Assembly (NCBI RefSeq): GCF_003628305.1
Contig: NZ_RBZM01000001.1
Location: 186,001 to 250,000, forward strand
Origin: Cohnella endophytica
Lineage (GTDB): Bacteria; Bacillota; Bacilli; Paenibacillales; Paenibacillaceae
Direction of reading: 5' to 3'
Length of the DNA: 64,000 bases
Shown here: positions 26,264-34,320 of the stretch, piece after piece
How positions within the stretch are numbered: position 1 is the stretch's first letter
Layout of the letters: every line of letters starts with the position of its first letter
Notes under the pieces: model-generated
What the model was told of the DNA's origin: nothing
The model's input: the letters and a program-made list of their open reading frames with translations, nothing else
The model's database searches: none
Made by a program: the position numbers and the translations under genes

Positions 26264-26974
26264 TTATTCTTTGTCTACAGGATTGTTTAGGCGATCTTGA
26301 TAATAATCATAGAACACGTTTCCGGTCGTTGTTCTTACCGCATAGAACACATCCGACAATTTCTTGCCTTGAACTTGAAGTTGCCTGAGGAGCCAATCTT
26401 CGGAAATGCGGTTTTGCTGCAAATTTTCGTTCATGATTTTCCCGTCCATGATCAATTCCACGGGAAACATGGATTTTTCGGGAAAGGAGACCTGCACATC
26501 TTTTTTGGTCGCCGGCAAAAAGGAGTCCTTCTTCTTAACCGATAGTTTTCCGTGAGTTTCTAAGACCGCGTATTCTACTTCGACTAAATCAAACACACCT
26601 TTCTCCCTCAAGGATTGGTTCAGAGAATCCAATGTATAGTGAATTTTTCTCATATTGTTCTCCAAGATTTTCCCCTGTTCGATAATTACGGTGGGAGCTC
26701 CCGAAATCCAAGTTCTTGACCTTTGGAATTTCAACGCGATAACGGAGGAACAGTAGGAGATGATCGTGATGATGGCTAAAGAAAGAAGCATATAACCGGT
26801 TCGGATTTTATCGTTGAAAGCCAGATTGGCCGCGATCGCCCCCATGGAAATTCCCGTCGCGAAATCGTGGAACGTCATATTCGAGATGGTCTGTTTGCCG
26901 ACGATTCTAGAGATGAATAATAAGACCACGAACGACAAGGTTGTTCTTCCTATGATAATCCAGTATTCGTTCAT
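26264..26974 (-). CDS. DUF421 (YetF/YdfR-like) membrane protein
   Basis: A 236-residue protein with three N-terminal helices (ending before RSRTWISGAPTVIIEQGKIL) and a soluble C-terminal domain. FHDFATGISMGAIAANLAF and LIMDGKIMNENLQQNRISEDWLL are typical of DUF421, which is common in spore-formers and of unknown function. It lies downstream of no clear operon partner; the YheC/D paralogue follows on the same strand 69 bp later. Confidence 0.85.
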   Translation of the reverse strand: MNEYWIIIGRTTLSFVVLLFISRIVGKQTISNMTFHDFATGISMGAIAANLAFNDKIRTGYMLLSLAIITIISYCSSVIALKFQRSRTWISGAPTVIIEQGKILENNMRKIHYTLDSLNQSLREKGVFDLVEVEYAVLETHGKLSVKKKDSFLPATKKDVQVSFPEKSMFPVELIMDGKIMNENLQQNRISEDWLLRQLQVQGKKLSDVFYAVRTTTGNVFYDYYQDRLNNPVDKE

Positions 26975-27124
26975 CTGTAGCTAATCCCTCCTCATTCTAC
27001 ATCTATTTACATTTCGGTCTGTTCGCATACCCCGCGCCGCATGCAGTTCCTATTCGCACATTTTTACCGTAGTACAATCCCCGGTCTCTCAAGGCGAATA
27101 CGATGTCCTGGGGGTGAATGAATC

Positions 27125-27379
27125 ATGGACGAAATGTTTAGCTTATGTACGAAGCATTTAAATCGCAGAGTTCGCGTTCATACTCGCTGCGGCGATTACT
27201 ACGAGGGCGTTATCGTTAACGTGGATCGGGACAACGTTTATTTGCGGACATCGGGCGATGTACTCACTTTGGGAAAAGCGCAAACTTCGGCATGGGGGGG
27301 ATATGGATACGGATACGGATATGGCGGAGGCATCCTTGCCCTATCCTTATTTACTCTCCTTGCGATTGCCTTGATCTGA
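27125..27379 (+). CDS. Small LSm-like protein with Gly/Tyr linker and C-terminal helix
   Basis: 84 residues. Residues ~10-45 (LNRRVRVHTRCGDYYEGVIV, then NVDRDNVYLRT) look like an Sm/LSm-type barrel start. They are followed by a GYGYGYGYGGG linker and one hydrophobic helix (ILALSLFTLLAIALI) at the very end. The Gly/Tyr-plus-helix end resembles the YjcZ-like peptides at 8.9-9.6 kb. RNA binding is not shown. ATG 27125 lies after TGGGGGTGAATGAATC. Similar small proteins occur in Bacilli without known role. Confidence 0.6.
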   Translation: MDEMFSLCTKHLNRRVRVHTRCGDYYEGVIVNVDRDNVYLRTSGDVLTLGKAQTSAWGGYGYGYGYGGGILALSLFTLLAIALI

Positions 27380-27410
27380 TAATGCCCCTGAAATCCGCTA
27401 ATAAGCAATT

Positions 27411-27443
27411 AACGAGCAGCTCCCGACGGGGAGACTGCTCGTT
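27411..27443 (+). terminator. Weak hairpin after the LSm-like gene
   Basis: AACGAGCAG-CTCCC pairs with GGGGAG-CTGCTCGTT through a short loop. Few T residues follow, so it may be a weak terminator. Confidence 0.45.
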
Positions 27444-27598
27444 GTCGTTATCGCGTGCCAACGGCCCTGCGGGTTTCTTGGTATCGGCGACCGATTCTCT
27501 TGTTTGCCAAGTATGTATCCGTTTGCACCGTTCCAACGTTATGATAGACTAACGATATTAAGTCATCCAGATCGCCTACGGCTTGGGGGGAAACGCCT

Positions 27599-29329
27599 AT
27601 GTTCGTCCGCAAGTTCAGCCAACGATTCCGCTGGGGAACAATCAGGCTCCCTTATAAGCTTCTACTTGTTTACATGCCTCTGATACTGCTCCCCGCACTG
27701 GCCGGAATCTATAGTCTCACCGAAAGCTACACGGAATCTTCCAAAACCCGATCCTCCGAATACGCAACCAACCTGCTCGGCTTGATGGGACAGAAAATCG
27801 ACGACCGTCTCAGCAGCTACGAACAATTGAGCAAGCAGATCATGACGGACGACGGACTGCTAGAGCGGATATCCGTCAAGCCCGAATCGATATACGAGAA
27901 TTTCCAAATTCAGAACGAGATCAACGAGAAGCTAAACGTTTTCTGGTTAGGATCAGGCCAGAACGTCTACGTGAAAGCGATCAAGATCGAGACTCCGGAT
28001 GCCCACTATACGTACGGTAAAAACGCGATCAATGATTTCGATGTCGGAGATGTCGCGTATAACAAGCAAGTGTCGAACGGGAAGGGCAGCGCGCTTTGGT
28101 TTATGCCTCAGGTATATAGCGATGGTTACGAGAAATACGAAGCATTTCGTCTGGGGCGGTCCATTCGCGACAAAAAGCTGAACGTGCTCGGCACTTTGAC
28201 GATCATCATCGATACGCGGGCGGTAACCGATATTTTCTCCCAAACGAAATTCCAAGAGGACGTTGCGATCAAGTTGTTGACTCCCGACAACGCATTAATC
28301 CTTGACAACGGAGAACGCATCGCGGAAGGCGAGCGCCAACTGCTGACGTATTCCCAGAACCAGCTGCATAACGGATGGAGATTGTCCGCACAGCTGCCGC
28401 TGAGCCAGCTCTACGAACCGATCTACCGTATCGCGAAAATGGCCGTAATCATCGTGTTGGTATGCATAATCCTCGGTCTGGTCGTAACGCAATTGCTGGC
28501 GATGGATCTCGTTATCCCGATTCGGCGATTAATGCTCAATATGAAGCATGGGATAAAGGGCGTAAGACCCGGCAAGCTCAAACGCTTCGGAGGCGCGATC
28601 GAGATCGTGGAGATGAACGACACGTTTATATCCGTCATGTACGAAATCGAGCAGCTGTTCGACGAGATCTCGAAACAGGAAGCGAAGAAGAAGGATGCGG
28701 AAATCCGCGTGCTGCAAAATCAAATGTCTCCTCATTTCCTGTACAATACGTTGAATTCGATCCGTTGGATGGCGATGATCCAGAAACAGGACAACATCAA
28801 GGAAATGGTAGATTCCTTGAATCAAATGCTGACTTACGCGCTGCGGGGCAAAGGGGACCCGGTCGCTCTCTCATCGGAAATCGCGATGCTGCGAAATTAC
28901 GTGACCATACAGAAGGTGAGGTACCAGCACTTCCAATTCACCGCGGATATTCCCGAAGAGCTCGGCAACGCCAAGGTTCCCAAGTTTTTACTGCAGCCGC
29001 TCATTGAAAATTCGTTAATCCACGGCTTATCCCAAGCGGACAGGCCTGGCGAAATTTCGGTGCGGGCAAGGCGGGAAGATGACAAGCTTCTGCTGACGGT
29101 TGAAGACAACGGTATCGGAGTCGAGGCCGAGCGACTGGAAGAGATCGTTGCAGGTTTCGGTCACCCGGACAATCATTTCGGGCTTCATAGCGTGCATGAG
29201 AGAATCCAGCTTCATTACGGGCGCGGCTTCGGATTAACGATGAAGAGCGTGTCCGGGCAAGGTACGGAATTCACGCTCGCTTTACCGTTGCAGCTAGAGT
29301 CAAGTCAGGAGGAAGAGAACGATGCGTAA
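27599..29329 (+). CDS. YesM-type sensor histidine kinase
   Basis: A 576-residue membrane kinase. It has helices near residues 20-40 and ~280-300, an extracellular dCache-like sensing domain between them, HAMP, then His_kinase (QNQMSPHFLYNTLNSIRW, H379) and HATPase (DNGIGVEAER). The family senses extracellular oligosaccharides and phosphorylates a YesN partner, encoded next with an 8-bp overlap. It lies upstream of an ABC sugar transporter and GH78, which are its likely targets. Confidence 0.92.
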   Translation: MFVRKFSQRFRWGTIRLPYKLLLVYMPLILLPALAGIYSLTESYTESSKTRSSEYATNLLGLMGQKIDDRLSSYEQLSKQIMTDDGLLERISVKPESIYENFQIQNEINEKLNVFWLGSGQNVYVKAIKIETPDAHYTYGKNAINDFDVGDVAYNKQVSNGKGSALWFMPQVYSDGYEKYEAFRLGRSIRDKKLNVLGTLTIIIDTRAVTDIFSQTKFQEDVAIKLLTPDNALILDNGERIAEGERQLLTYSQNQLHNGWRLSAQLPLSQLYEPIYRIAKMAVIIVLVCIILGLVVTQLLAMDLVIPIRRLMLNMKHGIKGVRPGKLKRFGGAIEIVEMNDTFISVMYEIEQLFDEISKQEAKKKDAEIRVLQNQMSPHFLYNTLNSIRWMAMIQKQDNIKEMVDSLNQMLTYALRGKGDPVALSSEIAMLRNYVTIQKVRYQHFQFTADIPEELGNAKVPKFLLQPLIENSLIHGLSQADRPGEISVRARREDDKLLLTVEDNGIGVEAERLEEIVAGFGHPDNHFGLHSVHERIQLHYGRGFGLTMKSVSGQGTEFTLALPLQLESSQEEENDA

Positions 29330-30917
29330 CGTCATGATCGTAGACGATGAATCCCTCGTTCGAATCGGCTTGCAATCGATGATCGATTGGGAACGATTCG
29401 GCTTTCGGATCGCCGGCGTGTTCAAGAACGGGGAGGAAATGCTCGCGGCAGCCGCGGGTCAGCACATTGACGTTGTGCTCACGGATATCAGGATGCCGGG
29501 TATGGACGGGTTCGAGCTCATTCGGGAACTTAGGAAAACGAATCCCGACATTCATGTAATCGTGCTCAGCAGCTACAACGATTTCGAATATACCCGCCAA
29601 GCGATAAGACTGGGCGTAAAGGATTATATCTCCAAGTACGAGATGGAGCCGGACGAGCTCGTTCGCGTTCTTGAATCGCTTCCCTACGGCAAGAAAAGAA
29701 TCGTCGACGAGACGTCGTCCGAGATTCGCGCGGACGGCATGAAATCCGAGATGGCTCGGGAGGCAAGGGCTTTATTGGACGGGCGCAGTTCCGGCGTTTC
29801 GCGGGACCCCGAACGTAAACCGCGATTTCCGCTGCTGACCGAAAGACTTGGGGAGTTCGGGAATGCTTTCCGATGGATTTGCTTAATGCCTTATCCTCGA
29901 TCGGAAGACTACTCGTCCTCGGAGCGCAAAGCGATGTCGCTGCTGGCGGAAGAGATGTTCGACCGGCTAAGCAATCCGATCCTGTTCGGGGAGAGCGACG
30001 GCAATCTTCATGCGGGTTATGCTTGCCGACTTGAAAGCGGGGATGCGGAGGGACGGGAAGAGTGCTTCCGGATGGCCGAGGAGTGGACGGCGGCATTTTC
30101 CCAGAAACTGAACGTATCGCTTGCGGTCGGATTCGGCGCTCCTACCGCGTTGGACGGCGTTTGGATGGACGCTCGCCGCGATTCCGAGCAGGAAGCGGAA
30201 GATTCCCTCTTCGACGGAATCATAAGCTTTCGCGATAACTCGAAATCTCGCGGTGTTTTCACGGAAGAAGAGTGGCTTGGACTATACAAGCAAATCAAAC
30301 AGCGAATCCGGTATATTCAGATTCGTCCGCTTGCCGACGATTTGATTGCCTTGCAAGAGGAGAAACTAGAGTCGTATAAACCATCCGAATGGATTCGGCT
30401 CGGCGTTGCCGCCGCCTCTCAGCTCGCCGACTTCCTGATCGAACGATACGATCTGCGTACGGGGGAACTCGGACAAAGGTTCGGAGCGTTATGGCCGTTC
30501 GCCGAAGCGGCGGGTTCCGTCCGAACCGCCGAACAATGGCGGAAACGGCTGCGCGATTTGTCCGCGCGCACGCAAGACACCGTCGCCGACCGCCAAGCGA
30601 GGGGCGGATGGCTAGAGCGGGTGAAGGAGCATCTGGAATCGCACTTCGGGGAAACGATCAGGCTCGAAGAGATGGCTCTGCTGTCCAATTTCAGCGAAAA
30701 CCATTTCAGCCAACGCTTTCGCCAAGAAACAGGGCAAGCCTTCTCCGATTATTTGACGGATTTGCGGATCCGCGAGGCGGTTCGATTATTCCGGGATACC
30801 GAGCTCTCCACCGAAGAAATCGCGTTCCGCGTCGGGTACTCGAACCCGAACTACTTTGTAAAAGTGTTCAAGAAAAAAACCGGACAAACGGTGAAAAATT
30901 TCAAAAGCGCCAAATGA
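29322..30917 (+). CDS. YesN-type response regulator (REC + AraC HTH)
   Basis: 531 residues: a receiver domain with D55 (VVLTDIRMPGMDG), a long middle region (~130-420), and a C-terminal AraC helix-turn-helix pair (LEEMALLSNFSENHFSQRF and STEEIAFRVGYSNPNYF). The start overlaps the kinase stop, so the two are translationally coupled. Expected to activate the transporter/rhamnosidase operon that starts 204 bp downstream. Confidence 0.92.
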   Translation: MRNVMIVDDESLVRIGLQSMIDWERFGFRIAGVFKNGEEMLAAAAGQHIDVVLTDIRMPGMDGFELIRELRKTNPDIHVIVLSSYNDFEYTRQAIRLGVKDYISKYEMEPDELVRVLESLPYGKKRIVDETSSEIRADGMKSEMAREARALLDGRSSGVSRDPERKPRFPLLTERLGEFGNAFRWICLMPYPRSEDYSSSERKAMSLLAEEMFDRLSNPILFGESDGNLHAGYACRLESGDAEGREECFRMAEEWTAAFSQKLNVSLAVGFGAPTALDGVWMDARRDSEQEAEDSLFDGIISFRDNSKSRGVFTEEEWLGLYKQIKQRIRYIQIRPLADDLIALQEEKLESYKPSEWIRLGVAAASQLADFLIERYDLRTGELGQRFGALWPFAEAAGSVRTAEQWRKRLRDLSARTQDTVADRQARGGWLERVKEHLESHFGETIRLEEMALLSNFSENHFSQRFRQETGQAFSDYLTDLRIREAVRLFRDTELSTEEIAFRVGYSNPNYFVKVFKKKTGQTVKNFKSAK

Positions 30918-31121
30918 ATGGATAATGGAATCAACTTCGAGGAATATGGAACGTCGACACGCCGGGGCCGGGAGGGTTCCGGTTTGTTTGGCATAACGAG
31001 AAGGGCATTCTGCATGGATGGAACTCGTGTTACCGCTTACAATGAAGTTAGATCGCGATCCGCTAGACGTTATGCCGCTTTAACGATTGATAGACTACCC
31101 ATGCACGCTTAGGAGGGGTTC

Positions 31122-32450
31122 ATGTTGAGAACACGCAAATTATACGTACTACTGGCGATTACCGCAATGCTAGCATTGACGCTTCAAGCATGCGGAGGCA
31201 AAAACGACAACAATGCCGGTTCATCGTCGCCCGCAGCATCGACGAATTCGGCGAATACCGACGCCGGCGCTTCGTCCGGCGGGGGGAACGTCACTCTTAA
31301 AGTGTGGGGCGACCTCGGGAACCAAGCCGTATTGGAAGAACCGTTCAAGAAGATCAACGCAGCGTTCGCCGCGAAATATCCGAACATCAAAATCGAATAC
31401 GACTTCGCGCAGAACGACCAAAGCTTAAACGTCGCCCTTCAGGCGAACGAACTGCCGGACTTGTTCTGGGTGCAAGGCGACAAAACATCCAAAATGTCCG
31501 AGATGGTGAAGAACGGTTTCCTGCTCGATCTGACCTCGCGCAATTTGGATCTGTCCAGATACGACGATTCCCAGAAAACCTATTGCACGATCGACGGCAA
31601 GATTTACTGCTCGCTGCCCTCGTTTTTCGATACGAACGTCGTGTATTACAACAAGGACATTTACGAGAAAAACGGTTTAACCGTACCTAAAAATTGGGAT
31701 GAATTCGTGCAAGGCCTCGCGAAGCTGAAAGACGCGGGCGTTACCCCGATCGCTCTGGCAGGCAAGAGCGAATGGGATCGCGCATGGCCCGTATTCGCCT
31801 TGGCTCCCGCATTCTCGAACGATGCGCTTAAAGCCGCCCAAGCCGGAACGGGCAAGCTAACCGATCCTTCGATCGCCGGCATGTTCCAATCCTTCCGCGA
31901 TCTCGCGGAAAAAGGTTACTTCGGCAAAGACTTCCTAGCCCAAGACATGGCCGGCGCCCAATTCGCCTTCACGAACGGCAAAGCGGCGGCTATTATCGAC
32001 GGTACGTGGGACAACTCGACTTACGTCGCGTCCGGTATGAACCTTGGCCGATTCCCGATCCCGAATAAGGATGGCAAACGAATCGTTCAATCCAGCTACA
32101 GCAACTTCATGACCTATGCGATCGCGTCCAAGTCGCAGCATCCGGAAGAAGCCCTTAAATATTTGGAACTCCTGAGCGGCCAAGAAGCTCAGCAGATCAT
32201 GGAAGACTTTACGGGACTCGTTCCGACGATCAAAGACATTACGCCGAAGGACGAAGGCGTTAAGGAATTGGGCGTATTCGACGAAGCGGGACTTAATATC
32301 TACTCGGTGCTGACGGCGCTGTCCACTACGGATTCGAACGCTGCGGACACGATGATGAAAGACGTCATTCCGAAGCTGATGACGCTAGCCATAACTGGCG
32401 AAGAGGCGGCGGCTATTCTGGATAAGGCTGCAGTCTATCCATCGAAGTAA
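31122..32450 (+). CDS. ABC transporter sugar-binding lipoprotein
   Basis: A 442-residue family 1 extracellular solute-binding protein. The lipobox is LQAC (Cys ~24), followed by a Ser/Ala/Gly-rich linker and the SBP fold (VTLKVWGDLGNQ, ELPDLFWVQGDK, NGKAAAIIDGTWDNS). It delivers an oligosaccharide, probably a rhamnoside judging by the GH78 gene downstream, to the two permeases that follow. ATG 31122 follows AGGAGGGG. No ATPase gene is present; a shared MsmX-type ATPase elsewhere is usual for such systems. Confidence 0.9.
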   Translation: MLRTRKLYVLLAITAMLALTLQACGGKNDNNAGSSSPAASTNSANTDAGASSGGGNVTLKVWGDLGNQAVLEEPFKKINAAFAAKYPNIKIEYDFAQNDQSLNVALQANELPDLFWVQGDKTSKMSEMVKNGFLLDLTSRNLDLSRYDDSQKTYCTIDGKIYCSLPSFFDTNVVYYNKDIYEKNGLTVPKNWDEFVQGLAKLKDAGVTPIALAGKSEWDRAWPVFALAPAFSNDALKAAQAGTGKLTDPSIAGMFQSFRDLAEKGYFGKDFLAQDMAGAQFAFTNGKAAAIIDGTWDNSTYVASGMNLGRFPIPNKDGKRIVQSSYSNFMTYAIASKSQHPEEALKYLELLSGQEAQQIMEDFTGLVPTIKDITPKDEGVKELGVFDEAGLNIYSVLTALSTTDSNAADTMMKDVIPKLMTLAITGEEAAAILDKAAVYPSK

Positions 32451-32535
32451 CGCATTAACGACATCTGCATAACGGTCAAGCGGCGTGGAAGCGGACGCCG
32501 CTTGATCTGATTCCGCAACAAAGAAGGTGATCGCA

Positions 32536-33456
32536 ATGTCCTGGATCCGCAGCAAACCGTTTCTGTGGTTCATCCTTCCCGGATTCGTTCTCTATTCGTT
32601 ATTTTCCGTCTATCCGATATTTTCGGCCGTGCAAATCAGCTTGAACAAATGGGACGGTATCGGCAAGAAGACGTTTGTCGGCTTCGACAATTACGTCGAG
32701 CTATTCTCGAATCCTGCCTTGTTCGACCAGCTAAAGAACGCTTTAGGCCATAGCGTGACGATATTCGCGTTAAACGCGCTCGTCGTGCTTCCCGCGCAGT
32801 TGTATCTGGCCTATTTACTGTATAGCAAAATTCGCGGACACCGTTTTTTCCAAGCCATGATCTTCTCGCCGCAATTCATCGCTACTCCCGTGATCGCGTT
32901 CATGGGCACCCTCGTTTTCGACGGAAATATCGGCGTATTCAATAAGGTATTGGAAGCGTTCGGACTAGGCGAATGGACACGCCCGTGGATGGGCATTCCG
33001 GAGTTCGGAATCTATATCGTTTGGTTGCTCGTCGCTTGGTCGGGTATCGGGGTAGGGATGATTTTTTTCCTCGGCGCGATGAAGATGATTTCGAACGAAG
33101 TGATCGAAGCCGCGCTGCTGGACGGCGCTTCTTACTGGGGTAGATTTTTCCGCATCGTACTGCCGCAGATCAAGACGACGATTCTGAACATGTTGATCCT
33201 GACTTATATTTTCGCGATGACCTTGTTCGATTTTAGCTTTATTCTTGGCGGGGCTTCGGGCGGCATTAACCGCAGCGTCGACGTCATGGCGCTATTCTTC
33301 TACCGGATTTCGTTCGGGGACAACAGCTCGGTGGGCGGAACTACGAACGTGAACGCCATGGGGATGGGTACGACGATCGCATGCGTCATGTTCCTGATCG
33401 TCTTCGTCGTGGCGCTCCTGCAGGTATTCGTCTCCTACCGCAGAACGGAGGATTGA
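32536..33456 (+). CDS. Carbohydrate ABC permease (MalF/UgpA type)
   Basis: 306 residues from ATG 32536, after AAGAAGG; GTG 32527 is in frame but too near the site. It has six hydrophobic segments, and the ATPase-contact EAA loop reads EAALLDGASYWGRFFRIVLPQIK. Partner of the next permease gene, which starts 2 nt after its stop. Confidence 0.92.
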   Translation: MSWIRSKPFLWFILPGFVLYSLFSVYPIFSAVQISLNKWDGIGKKTFVGFDNYVELFSNPALFDQLKNALGHSVTIFALNALVVLPAQLYLAYLLYSKIRGHRFFQAMIFSPQFIATPVIAFMGTLVFDGNIGVFNKVLEAFGLGEWTRPWMGIPEFGIYIVWLLVAWSGIGVGMIFFLGAMKMISNEVIEAALLDGASYWGRFFRIVLPQIKTTILNMLILTYIFAMTLFDFSFILGGASGGINRSVDVMALFFYRISFGDNSSVGGTTNVNAMGMGTTIACVMFLIVFVVALLQVFVSYRRTED

Positions 33457-33457
33457 C

Positions 33458-34285
33458 ATGAAAACGATCTTAAAGAAAAAAACGCCGATCAGCGCCGCGA
33501 TTCTATGGGTTTATTCGCTTTTTACGCTATTCGTGCTTGTTTATATGACTTACCAAGCGTTCCGTCCCAAGAAGGATTTGCTGTCCGCCACGTTCGCGTT
33601 TCCCAAACATCTCGGCTTCGGCAATTTCCGCAAGCTTTTCGTGGATGCGGGCTTCTTTACCTACTTGTTTAACAGCGCGTTGATTTTGTTCGGAGCGCTC
33701 TTCCTCGTCGTCATGCTATCGACGATGGTCGCCTACGGAATCGGGAAGTTCAACTTCAAATTCAAGAGCGGAATCCTGCTTTATTTTTTGATCGGCCTTA
33801 TGTTTCCGGTTCAACTGGGCATCGTTCCGATATTTTTGCTTATCCGGGATTTGGGCTTGCTGAACAACCAACTGTCGGTCGTGCTCGTGCTCGCATCGGG
33901 ATTATCCATGCCGGTGTTCCTATTAACTACGTTTTTCGCCAAGCTTCCGAACGATTTGTACGAGTCCGCCAAAATCGACGGAGCGGGGGAATGGACGACG
34001 TTCATCCGCGTAATGTTCCCGTTAGCGAGTCCCGTTACGTTTAGCGTCTGCATCATCATGTCCATGCAAATTTGGAATCAATTTTTCGTTCCGCTTATTT
34101 TCTTGCAAAGCGAAGCGAAGAAGACGATTCCGCTCATGATCATGAAATTCACGAACAACGTCTTGTATAACATGGACATGGCGATGGTCGGATCCGTCAT
34201 GGCTACGGTGCCTTTGCTAATTCTGTTTTTCTTCTTCTCGGGAAGGATCGTCGAAGGGGTGGCGACGGGCGGGGTCAAGGGCTGA
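33458..34285 (+). CDS. Carbohydrate ABC permease (MalG/UgpE type)
   Basis: A 275-residue membrane protein with six hydrophobic segments and the EAA loop ESAKIDGAGEWTTFIRVMFP. The ribosome binding site GGAGG lies inside the end of the upstream permease gene. It forms the importer channel with that protein. Confidence 0.92.
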   Translation: MKTILKKKTPISAAILWVYSLFTLFVLVYMTYQAFRPKKDLLSATFAFPKHLGFGNFRKLFVDAGFFTYLFNSALILFGALFLVVMLSTMVAYGIGKFNFKFKSGILLYFLIGLMFPVQLGIVPIFLLIRDLGLLNNQLSVVLVLASGLSMPVFLLTTFFAKLPNDLYESAKIDGAGEWTTFIRVMFPLASPVTFSVCIIMSMQIWNQFFVPLIFLQSEAKKTIPLMIMKFTNNVLYNMDMAMVGSVMATVPLLILFFFFSGRIVEGVATGGVKG

Positions 34286-34320
34286 ATAGGTTTCATAAGA
34301 TTAACGGGAGGGATTCGTTT

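Noticed and set aside
28375-29007. 210-codon plus-strand frame
   Set aside because: Shadow of the YesM kinase gene in another frame; composition is Arg-rich, as expected of an out-of-frame reading.
30918-31112. 64-codon frame between the YesN and binding-protein genes
   Set aside because: It starts at the regulator stop with no ribosome binding site, contains no domain and ends 10 nt before the binding-protein start; treated as leader DNA.
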